A stretch of DNA of 64,000 bases, taken from assembly GCA_964019695.1 (NCBI GenBank), contig OZ026516.1:84895188-84959187 (forward strand), written 5' to 3'. This DNA is from Loripinus fragilis. Lineage: Eukaryota; Mollusca; Bivalvia; Lucinida; Lucinidae. The notes beneath the pieces are model-generated. The model saw only the letters and a list, made by a program, of their open reading frames with translations. It was not told the origin of the DNA and did no database searches. The position numbers and the translations under genes were made by a program. How positions within the stretch are numbered: the first letter of the stretch is position 1; each line of letters starts with the position of its first letter. Of the stretch, positions 11,791 through 22,000 are shown in pieces.

Positions 11791-12110
11791 GATAAAGCAA
11801 TGCATGAATGTATACGACTCACTCTAAAGTTGTCAAAAGGGGACTTCTCAAAAGGCAGTAGTAGTATAAGTAGTCTTTCAAACATTCTTTCTCAATCAAA
11901 TCTTTCACATCTGAAGGGCTGCGACGAGCTGACAACAAATTTTTACATTTTACATTCTTTGTTGGGCAAGGTTATAGAAGGCACCAAAGTGTCAAAACCA
12001 TCACTTAATCCATAGCATAAATAATCAAAAAATGTCTGATCAGGATGCTCCTTCAATTTAATTGCTAATCTATCTACATCTTTTGGTGTAGAAGGGGTGC
12101 TAGATTCAAA
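11791..12110 (-). pseudogene. DIRS-like reverse transcriptase, N-terminal end (decayed)
   Basis: On the minus strand, TPKDVDRLAIKLKEHPD leads to FFDYLCYGLSDGFDTLV, then a frameshift to CKNLLSARRSPSDVKDLIEKE, then another frame with PFEKSPFDNFRVSRI. These blocks match in order the start of DIRS/Ngaro-type RT ORFs (GFxxGF, CKNLxSA, PFxxPPFxxxRVSPIG). Several frameshifts disable it. It is cut off at about 11790, where the inverted-repeat arm begins. It follows the gag-like ORF on the same strand, the expected order for tyrosine-recombinase retroelements. Confidence 0.75.
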
Positions 12111-13070
12111 TAATTCTAGTCACACTTACTCTTGTCCCTAGCAGAATTATCTGGTACAGTAAGAGTATTAGGGTGACAGGAAGCTTCTCCATGACTTGAA
12201 CCCTTACAGCTTTTACACATGTGTAAGAGGGCACAATAAGACCTTAGACAGCCCCTCTACCCATTAAAGTTATTGCATATTTCAACCCTTTAACCATGAC
12301 TCTGGATCTGCCAAGTATATCATTCATGGGATCCACACTAGAATAATTAGAATTTGTCTTAAATCTAATGGGTGGAGAAACATTGATCTGGGTGGGACAA
12401 AAGGAGGATTCATGGTCAGCCTGAAAGCAGTAATTACACAATTTAGTTTGAGTACCACCAATAAGTAACTGAAATACTTAGGTCCTTGTGTATTTTAGAC
12501 CAATCTACTTTAAAACAATTCTATAGATAAGTACCTGCTTGCTTAGAAAAATTTACATGGTACTGGTAAAAAACAGACCCATAATAATAAAAATTTCTGC
12601 CAATATCAGCTTCGTAAAGGCCAAGCTTATCCCGGTGCTGGGGGTAAGCCTCACACATGACCCTATTGTAGGTGCCAAATGCTTTGCCAAATTCTGTTAT
12701 GCTAAGAACTCTGTCGAGGCGATTGTCTCTCTGCTGGCGTCTCTGCTGATCAAGTCCACCCATGTTATCCACCAATGAAGTCATAATCCGGAATAAGTAA
12801 ACTAGCAAGGTTGACATATTTACCAGCAATAATGTTCTTTTTTTCACTGAGTCCCGCACCACATCTATATAAGGTAAATTGTCAGCTGGTATACCATAAG
12901 ATTTAGAACTAGTTTGTAGCATAGTTGATCCTGATCCTTGATCTGTCTGTGCAGAAAAATATTGCTCCAGGCGATTAGTTATTGCACTAGAAGACTGTTT
13001 ATTTACTAGATTGTTTATTGAAGATTGAAGGGAGGGAATAGCTCCCTGCATACTTGAAACCATACTAATA

Positions 13071-14356
13071 CGAGACCTGTTCAATTTATAACGTAACACT
13101 AAAATCACATGCATTTTGATATAAATATTAATCACTTGCACGTGCAAATGAATTAAATATGTAATATAAATCTTATTTAATTCATATGGCCATCTGTATG
13201 TTGCCTGTCATCATGGTTAGGCGAAAAACTGACGACGGCGTTGAGGGCATTGTTATGGGGCTTTTGAAGCAAAATATGTCCTATAGAAAAATTGTAAAAA
13301 CTGTTAAAGAGATGGGATATAGCATTTCTGTTGCCTCTATACACCGGATTAAACATTGTAAAGGTATTTCTCGGAACTTACCACTGAAACCTGGAGAAAA
13401 GCGGACTATTCCGAAACGTTGCATAGCGGCAACTTCTGACGTCATTAGAAAAATCGACAGGATGATAAAAAGGGTAAATCCTCCATCACAACGTGAGATG
13501 GCTAACTCTTGTGGAGTGTCACTTGGGACTGTAAACAGAATAATTAACTGTTTGTTGGAGGCAAAGCTGCGGAAAAAGCGTCCTGTGCACAAGTTAAGTG
13601 ACGCACAGATCAAGAAACGTCGTGCTCGGGCCTGACGTCTTTACCTACGTTTGAACAACAACAAATGGAAAAACTTCGTGACGACAGATGAAGCAATGTT
13701 TTACATGGGTGCGAATTATGGCAGACGACGTGTTTGTTATATTCGCAGCAATGAAACGGACATGCAAAAACTTAAGTTTGTGAAACGCGATTCATTTGCA
13801 CCAGGTTTTATGGTGTGGGCTGGGGTTAGTTATTACGGAAAAACCTCACTTCGAATTATTAATAAAGGCGTAAAAGTTAATGCTGATTACTATATTGGTC
13901 AGCTTTTGAAGCCATTTATCGAAAAGGATGTTCCAAGGTTATTTCCAGGTCGTGCGCGCGAGATGGTGTTTCATCAAGACTCCGCTTCCAGTCATACTGC
14001 GAGAAAAACGCTTGATTTTCTTCAGAAACGTCGGGTGCAGTACATTACACCATCTGAGTGGATGCCAAAGAGCCCTGACTGTTCCCCGATGGATTATGGC
14101 ATCTGGATATCCTTAAGCGCCGTTTGCAGAAACGCTCTATATACACTCTTAATGGACTTAAAAGAGCTCTCAAGGACGAGTGGAACAAACTTGATCAGTC
14201 GTACATCAACAAGACACTTGCGAGCTGGCATAAGCGTTGCAGGATGGTGTACTACTGCCACGGCTCCCAAATCGAGCATTTGTTGCAGTGTAAACGTCGT
14301 AAATAAAATTTCAGGTGATGTTCAAAAGTGTTACGTTATTAGTTGAACAGGTCTCG
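13071..14356 (+). mobile_element. mariner-like (DD37D) DNA transposon, 1286 bp
   Basis: 30-bp terminal inverted repeats at 13071-13100 and 14327-14356 begin CGAGACCTGTTCAA and end ATAACGTAACACT, differing at two or three positions. A TA target duplication flanks it (13069-13070, 14357-14358). A transposase pseudogene fills the interior. It is inserted antisense to the DIRS-like ORF. Confidence 0.96.
13213..14306 (+). pseudogene. mariner/Tc1-superfamily transposase, DD37D, two inactivating lesions
   Basis: The N-terminal half has two helix-turn-helix regions (about MSYRKIVKTVKEMGY and QREMANSCGVSLGTVNRI), as in paired-like Tc1/mariner DNA-binding domains. The DDE domain shows TTDEAMFY (first Asp), MVFHQDSASSHTA (second Asp) and SPDCSPMDYGIW (third Asp); 37 residues separate the second and third Asp, the spacing of the maT/DD37D group. 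The single frame is broken by TGA at 13633-13635 and by a one-base loss near 14105, after which the C-terminus continues as LKRRLQKRSIYTL to TAA at 14304-14306. The likely start is the ATG at 13213; an in-frame ATG at 13186 would add nine residues. It is not functional as read. Confidence 0.92.
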
Positions 14357-14757
14357 TAGTACTGTCCAAAAGTCTGGATTGTGAGAGCTCATGAGTGGAG
14401 CCTAGACTTGTCATATCTTGACTAGTGGCTGGGCTAGAAATACTGGTTTCAGGTGATGGCAGATCACTAACACTGTTATCAGGTTCAATATTTATAGTAG
14501 CATTCTGAGATGTATTGTCCATTTGTGAAGTACTAGAAGTTGGATGGTTGAGTTGATTGCCACCATGTCTGTTCTGGACAGCTTTCAACTGTTGATGTAT
14601 CTGTAATAACGCTGAATTTGGTATAGAAGATGCTTACAAAGTTACACCAAACTTCGAAATTTCTGTCTTTAACTTTGCCACTGTCCAATTTGCTGGCACA
14701 CTTAAGTCATATGGCACAAATCTCCGCTTACTGCTTTGTCTTAGCCCATGTGCCATG

Positions 14758-15038
14758 CTAAGCAACAATAATCCAAGTTAAACCAATTAAATTGTAATTG
14801 AAACAAGTCAACAAAATTGAAAGTATCCAAATGCAGTTCTGCAAACAGCTAGCAAGCAAAATGACAACTGAGCCCAGATTTGTCTGGGAAAGCTGGTGTA
14901 TGCATAAATTTCTATAAATAACAATTTGTCATATATGAGACATAATGTTAAATGCACACCCTAGTACCTTAGGCTGCAGAATAGTTACAATTATCATATA
15001 AACTATATTCATTCCTCAATAAATAACAATTAAAATTT
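14758..15038. other. No gene seen
   Basis: Unique-looking AT-rich sequence between the DIRS-like ORF and the next LINE fragment. Confidence 0.4.
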
Positions 15039-15760
15039 CAGAAGATCTCAAGTGGAGCTCCCATATCAACAAAATTATAAGAAAGCTAACTTAACACTCG
15101 GCCTCCACAGAAGAAACCTAAAAAAAGAACTCCCAAGAAACCTGTAGAAAAACAGCTTACCTTGCACTTATCGGGTTCTCGCTGGAATACAGCTCAGTGT
15201 TTGGGACCCACACATACAGAGGATAGAGACCCGGAGACAAGCAGCAAGATCATAACGGGGTATTACAGACCAAGATAGCAGGGCTGTGTGATGCGTATGC
15301 TCAATGACCTAGCCACCCCACTACAGGACAGAAGGAAAGCTAACAGACTGACATTCTTCTATAAGGCGGTCGAGGGACGGGTGCCAGTTTTGCCATGTCA
15401 TGACTATTTAACTCCAATCCGTAACAAACGCCAGATTTAATCAAAACAATTTACTGACTGTGCCTCATACATCCATATTGACAATCAATCTACCAATAAC
15501 AGTAAAAGTAACGCTTTAAACCCATACAGTGCCGCTCTGAATTATTCAGGAATTCATTCTTCCCAAAAACTGCCATAGACTGGAACCACCTGGAAGACAG
15601 TGTTGGTGTGCCAAGACAGTTACCAGCTTCCGGAAAAATGTTTTTCATTAGGACTAATATTCTTCCCAGCGCTCTCCTCCGTTGCTTATATGCTGATAGA
15701 CCCTGCCACGTACCGATACAGATCCAGATCCTGACCTTTCATTTTGAAACTGTGCTAAGT
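15039..15760 (+). pseudogene. LINE ORF2 C-terminal fragment
   Basis: The plus strand, across several frames, reads SEDLKWSSHINKI, LGLHRRNLKKEL, AGIQLSVWDPHIQ, RRQAARSITGYYR, QDRRKANRLTFFYKAVEG, DYLTPIRNKRQI and KQFTDCASYIHID. This is the region after the RT palm in a CR1/Jockey-like LINE. Multiple stops and frameshifts occur (for example after NL near 15145). It is a 5'-truncated dead copy of a different subfamily from those at 20380 and 23060. Confidence 0.85.
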
Positions 15761-18020
15761 GGGCTTAGGTTATAGCCTGAAGATATGAATGTGTTTTATA
15801 GTATAGAATTATCAGATAGAGTTTTGTTTCTTTTTTCTGGTTTGTGACCATTATTTGAACTGACTTGTTTTATGATAGTTTATATATTAAAAAACATAGG
15901 GACATAATTTGTCAGAATTTGCTTGTTTTTGATTTGAGCTAAGCCGAACGCACGTATTTCTAATAAAATTGTCAGCAAGTTTTTTAAGATTATTTTCTCG
16001 AATAGTACATACTGTTAACAGAAATCGTTATGTGTTAATTAGTAGTTTACTCAGTTCTATTTATCGAAAAAAATCTTGATATGAGTTTGTTCTTTTGATT
16101 AATAGTGAAAGGTACAAATTGAAAGACCAATAATGTTAATATCATATGATTCTATAAAGGACATAGATAAACAGTACCTATTGATTAAACATTTATTAAA
16201 TTAGCCCATTGGCCTGACGTTCTACTTATGGGACATAGAAAAGTATAAAGCGGCGGAAAATCACAAGTGAGCATTTCCAGGAAATACCACTCATAGACCA
16301 CTTACCAGTGGAAGAGACACAAAACACAGACGCCACACAGCATCAATGATACTAAAAACGTTAACCAACAGATGTCTCTTCCGCACCGTGATGGTTGCCA
16401 GACAACAACAACAACAACAACAACAACAACACCAACAACAACGACAACGGAGCAGACAGTAGCTGATGCAGCTTAGGGTGAAAATAGATTTCACTGGCCA
16501 AATCTTCACCCTAGATTCTGCTGTTATTAAAACGTGTTTAGCTTGCACAGAGGCTTAATAACTGATGCAATGTATTATCACAATGAAACATGCATTCAGA
16601 ATGCTGAACGCCCACCAGAAATTACGTTTTTATATTGAATTGGCTACACTTTTAACACATGCAAGAACTCTCTCTTCGTACTTCCCCAACTTTAATATTC
16701 GGTTTACTTATCCACTCTCTTATGTTTACATTTTAGATTACAGATGAAAATACAACAACAAGTGAGTATGATCAGAAAATACCAGAATCACACACTGCAG
16801 ACACAGCCCATGACACTGTAAGCATGATAACGCTAACAGTCGCAATGTATCAGGAAGATATCAGTTCTCTCTTCCCCATCAATGTGACTGTAACACTAAA
16901 AAATAAAGTAGCGAATACCAAAATAAGGATCAAAGACAGAACCCTACAAACAATGGGAGAAACAATTAACAATGAATCAACAACAATAGGAACACCGCCT
17001 TAGAACGGACAACAGCCTTAGCCACTGGGGCTTAAATGCATTTTACTGGTACCCCATCTTCGCCCTTAATTATGTTGTTGTTAAGGCAAAACTTTATTTT
17101 GGCTTGCATGGAGGCTTCCTTTAACTATGATTCATGATATAGAAAGAATCTTATCAAGTCATATTACTATGATGAAACAAAGTAAAGGACTCAGGGCCCA
17201 CATATAGTCTGAGGATAGCAATGTATGGCGCTAGTCCCAAGAGAAGCTATCCATTGCTACTTCCTTGCTAAAGAAAACATCAAACGAGTCACGTTAACTC
17301 AAACCCATTGTATATCCCTGTTTGGATTCACAAGCTTAGTCTGCGTTTTCATCGTACAAACATGTTTCAGGAGTGTTTTCCTCTATTTTTCGCTTGCTTA
17401 CCGTCAGTGAGTCTGTAAATCAAACTTTCGTCTTGTTAGTCTACTTTATCCTGCACAAAACACGAGCTATTTACAGGGAGTGTTTCACCTGTTCATCTGT
17501 TAAACCGTAGGCATACCGGTCTACACGTGTTCACCGTCCATGATTCAGAGAGGGTTACACAGTTACAGTACTATTTTTTTAATGTTTTTTTTTTTCTCAT
17601 TGATTTTCCACGATGGCATCTTATTTTTTATTTTAGCAATCTGTGTTCGCGATAAAACTTGTAGAGGAAAAGTAACGTCAAATTGTGGAAACAAACTATT
17701 TTGGAAAATAACTGCGACTGGGATTCGAACCAACAACTCTAAACTAAATTTTATATACCAACAATGTATATCTAATTATCTAAACAAAGATTGACCACAC
17801 ATGCTCTATGCTTACCATTTACCTTAGAAATATTGTATGGATGCATATGCCATAATACGTATTAATAAAAGTGTTTTAGTCTGCACAGTAGATTCCTCGA
17901 ACATGTTACAATAAGCAACTTGTTCTCAATAATTATGTTGAGTCATTACATAGAAAATTTTCGTAATGGATTATAGCTGTAGCAACAGTGGGGTTACATG
18001 TGTGCAGAAGATTTTATAGA
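15761..18020. other. Non-coding stretch with short repeats and a tRNA-like B box
   Basis: (CAA)n at about 16405-16450. A short repeat at about 16440-16560 and 16960-17110 shares TTCRCCCTWRATT, a TGTTRTTAA motif and CTTGCAYRGAGGCTT; the second copy recurs inverted at 29640-29770. At about 17710-17740 the minus strand has GGTTCGAATCCC, a perfect tRNA B box, but no A box or matching 5' stem, so it is at most a degenerate tRNA/SINE remnant. No gene seen. Confidence 0.55.
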
Positions 18021-18021
18021 T

Positions 18022-18598
18022 GATCTTACATGAGTGCTCATGTATTATTGATTTTATTAAACGAGTTTGGGAAGAGAGATAAAATGCGAGGCTTCTCTTT
18101 TTCGCAACAAGTTCAATAATTCATTAGTTTAGTTTAAGCGTATTTATTGCCAATTTAAAGCAAATCCTTAGATAAATTAAATAATACAGGGGCAAGAATG
18201 TTAGATTCGATTTATCATATGACATTAAGATTACTTTGAAATCTCATTTTGGCCGTAAAACGTTATAATTTTGTCATTACATGTACGCAACGTTGTTATG
18301 GACGTCATAACGTTTCCCGAAAATATGTAAACCACTAGTGGTTTATAGATTTTATTGCATAGAGATTATTAATCGTTCTATCTAAAATAAGGGATTTATA
18401 AACCGAGGGAGGTGAACATCCGATAAAGAAACGAGTGCGCAAGCACGAGTTTCTTTATATGATATTCCGACTCCCGAGGTTTATAAATCCCATATTTTAA
18501 ATAGAATGATTCAATAAGCTGTATATCACATGTATTCTGCGTGTACTGCTTGTAATATATAGCGTTATTTCACTCCCAGACGCGACGTCATATGATAA
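18022..18598 (+). repeat. Palindrome-rich MITE, copy 1, carrying a nested hairpin
   Basis: Matches 21709-22035: GATCTTACATGAGTGCTCATG at the start, TTATTAAACGAG, GATTCGATTTATCATATGA, AAAACGTTATAATTTTGTCA, GGACGTCATAACGTTTCCCG, AAACCACTAGTGGTTTA, and the end CAGACGCGACGTCATATGATAAA. Between 18361 and 18567 an extra ~205 bp holds a hairpin at about 18378-18512 (GGGATTTATAAACCGAGGGA against TCCCGAGGTTTATAAATCCC, and AAAGAAACGAGTGC against GCACGAGTTTCTTT). It lies about 295 bp upstream of the channel start codon. Confidence 0.85.
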
Positions 18599-18892
18599 AT
18601 TAAGTTATCTCTATATATAACGTTCATATGCTCACCTTAACTTAGCAAGAAATTCATTCTGTTCATATTAAAGTTACATTTATTAGCAGAATATATATAA
18701 AATATGAGAGATTCAAAGCAGTATAATCATTAATTTTCAGCATTTTTATATTTATGAGCAATTCGAATTTTATGCTCAGACGAGTTGAGAATGATTTTAT
18801 AACCTCGGTGCCAGATCTCAATTGGGATACAGTAATTCACCAGTTACCATTATCAGCCACCTTTATTTTCAGATTTTGGAAGTTTGAGAGCC

Positions 18893-19048
18893 ATGAAGAA
18901 TTTCTTCATCTTGATATTCGCTTCTAGCACGATATTTTGTCGATCTGGAGGTCAAAGCTTAAATGACACCACCACTTTGATGACAGACATGCTGACGGAT
19001 TACGACAAAAGACAGAGGCCAATATATAACCAGACGTTACCAATACAG
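18893..19048 (+). CDS. Channel exon 1: signal peptide and N-terminal helix
   Basis: Encodes residues 1-52. The leader MKNFFILIFASSTIFC is strongly hydrophobic and is followed by the N-terminal helix and the DYDKRQRP motif, which matches the DYxxxxRP signature at the start of nicotinic receptors. The exon ends CCAATACAG before GTATGC, a good donor. A pyrimidine-rich acceptor-like sequence ending in AG at 18871-18872 lies 20 bp before the ATG, so an upstream 5' UTR exon is possible. Confidence 0.88.
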
Positions 19049-22000
19049 GTATGCATTTTCTCGTACATATTCACAACAAACAAACAAAACAAAAACAACA
19101 GCAAATTTTCAAATGGCATCCCCTGAATCGTTAGCCCAAGTTCAAAAGAACTTCACATATACGTAGTTCCCTCATATTGTTCCAAAGTTGGTCAAATTGT
19201 TCTAAACTAGAAAATGCCACTTAGACAGCAGCTTAGGTCTGAATGGCATTCGTGTTTAAGAATTAAATTTACGCGGGGTGGTTGCTGTCGACGAGGGCAC
19301 AACATATACCATTTTGGCTTAGTATGATTCATTCTCTGAGCAAGTTCTTTACAACTATTAAGGCCACTACCGACACCAATAACCATAACTCTTGCATGAC
19401 TAAACGCATTTGCCTTATAACTACTTCAATATTTGTTACTGTATTTACCTGAAACTTACTGTGATTAATGGTATTGATATGGCAAACACAAATATGCATT
19501 GAACAATCTACATATTTCAGCAAGAGCTACTACTCCTGTTTATTACTTAAACATTGTTTTGTATGGGAAAACTGCAGTAAAGTGAGTAAGAGCTCAATAA
19601 CTTGAAAAGTTAGTTTCTAAATTAGATGAAAGCTGATCTGAACCATTACTATGTCAAACTCCAGATTCAAAGTTGCTTCTGCCATATTTTTTATTTTTCC
19701 AAATATGAGTTATTGCTCCTTTATATTAACATGTACATAGAAAATGAGTCGAAAATCCAACTTTCTCCAATAACTTGCTCATTTAGGACCAGATTGATGT
19801 TAAAACATATACAAGATATTTGGTTTGATACACCTTTATGTATGTCAACTTAACTGATCTAAAAGTTTGTATCAAACATGAGTTACTGTCCTTGATTTTG
19901 CATTTTGAGGTGAATAATCAATAAAATATGCCTTATGATTGCATCAATAACCCCAAAATATTGAAGCAATATTGACCCTACAAATTGTTTTATATTTCGA
20001 TGACTTCTTCAATTGTCTTTAAAAATCAACATAAAAAATGTGTGCGTGCAAATGTTTGAACCATTTTAACTCTGTCATTGTGCCAGAGTTGATATTGTAA
20101 AAAGTGGGTTGGGTAACACTATATAATTAAATGTCACGGAAAACTTTATTTTATCAGTTAATCTTCTCAAAAATAATTTCTACACATACAGATAGCATCA
20201 ACACTCAGAAAATATCTTGCATAGTGGAAACAAAAAAAGGCGAACCTCGAAAACTCCCATTTTCAGTCTGTTTTCTCATGCTTATCCCCACTTAAGTTAT
20301 GGTAATTGTGTACCAAGAAGATACACAACTTCTTTCAAGAAAATATTCCTGAAAATATAACCCCCTATGATCCAAGGTACCGGAAACCAACGGTGTTCTG
20401 AAACTATTATCAAATCTGAAACCTGACAAAGCTGCTGGGCCTGATTTCATCAAACCAGTGGTTAAAAAACAGTTAAAGATAGAGATTGTCCCCGTTATAT
20501 GCTTCTTGTTTGAGAAAACCTTGCAAACTGGACAAATACCCGCAGACTGGAAAAAGGCACTTATTGTCCCTTATTTGAAAAAGGCGATAACATGGAACCA
20601 TTAAACTACAGGCCCTTTTCTTTAACATGTATTTTATGTGATTTTGTGGAGCACATAAACAAGCAAAGTGTACTCTATGAACTTCAACATGGGTTTCGTG
20701 AAAAACTCTCATGCGAAACCCAATTGATTCAACTAGTAGAAGAACTGGGAGGGTAGCTATCTTTGGGAAAGCAAACTGGTTGAATACTTTTGGATTTTAG
20801 CAAAGCCTTCGACAAAGTAAATCATCTAAACTCTTATATAAAGTTTCTAGTATTGTGTAAAAGGAAATACATTAAACTGGATTCAGTAATTCTTGATAGT
20901 GCATTCTCAAACTGTTGTACTGGATGGGGAGTCATCAGAGGAGGTCAAAGTGACCTCTGGTGTACCCTGTGCTTGGTACTGGGTCCATTCCTCTTTCTAT
21001 TGTACACCAACGAGCTACTTGCAAACATTACGTCCCAGGTCAGGCTATTTTCTGATGACACTGCCGTAATAAGATAATCAGGTACTTCAGTCCTCTTTGA
21101 AGTCTCTTCAGCATTATGAGATAACTGGGGATATGGAGTTTAACCCAGGCAAATGTCAGGTAATCCATATTACCCGCTCAATAAGCCCGGTTAAGTTCAG
21201 CTACTTCGTGCATAACCAGGAACTAGAATCTGTGGATGCAGCGAAGTATCTGGGCGTGACCATCAGCAAGAGCCTGAGCTTGAAGACACACATAAACAAT
21301 ATTACTAGCAATGCTAACAAAACACTAGGTTTTGTCAAAAGAAATGAGCCAGTGCATGAGATTGCCAACAATGTGGTATGTGCGACCAACAAAACCTCAG
21401 ATCAGCCTGCGCATATGCGCAGTCTGATCAGAGCCTTTGCTAGTTGATTGAATATTCTATGATTGTTAAGCTACTGACTGAATACCATTTGGAGTTTCTA
21501 AGCTTAAAAGGAGGCTTCAGAGGCTCGTCTGAGTCTACAATTGTCAAAATGTCAAATTGTTGGAAATCTCATGCACTGGCTCAAATGGTACCACTACAAA
21601 TAAAGACATCAAAACTGTGGCATATAACACCCTATTCCGTCTACAGGTTGAATACGCATCAGCTGTCTGGAGCCCTTACACCAAAGAAAACATAAACACA
21701 TAGAGGATATTACATGAGTGCTCATGTTTTATTGAATTTATTAAACGAGTTGGGGAAAAGAGATAAAAATGCGAGGCTTGCCGAGCATTTTACCTTTTTT
21801 TCGCAACGAGTTTAATAAATTCAATAATACAAGAGCACGAATGTTAGATTCTATTTATCATATGAGAAATACTTTGAAATCTCATTTCTGGCGTAAAAAC
21901 GTTATAATTTTGTCATTATGTGCGCAACGTTGTTATGGACGTCATAACGTTTCCCGTAAATCGATAAACCACTAGTGGTTTACAGATTTTATTGCATGGC

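Larger units (their letters stand above)
12111..14757 (-). pseudogene. DIRS-like gag-type ORF, split by a mariner insertion
   Basis: Read on the minus strand from about 14757, an N-terminal part (RQSSKRRFVPYDLSVP, VAKLKTEISKFGV) and a Ser/Thr-rich linker reach 14359. The transposon 13071-14356 follows. The ORF then resumes with DNLPYIDVV, SITEFGKAFG, VMCEAYPQHRDKL and FYQYHVNFSKQA. A stop at 12521-12523 is followed in shifted frames by VDWSKIHKDL and a zinc knuckle C-x2-C-x4-H-x4-C (CNYCFQADHESSFC). Further on come EICNNFN and a second knuckle (CKSCKGSSHGEASC). Such ORFs precede the RT in DIRS/Ngaro elements. Removing the transposon and one TA restores the frame as LLDST-ISMVSS. Confidence 0.78.

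Noticed and set aside
17690..17760. Possible tRNA gene on the minus strand (GGTTCGAATCCC)
   Set aside because: The T-arm is good but no A box, anticodon arm or matching 5' acceptor strand is visible.
18884..18892. Channel start at TTG upstream of the ATG
   Set aside because: The ATG at 18893 directly precedes a good signal peptide, and TTG is not an expected start in animals.
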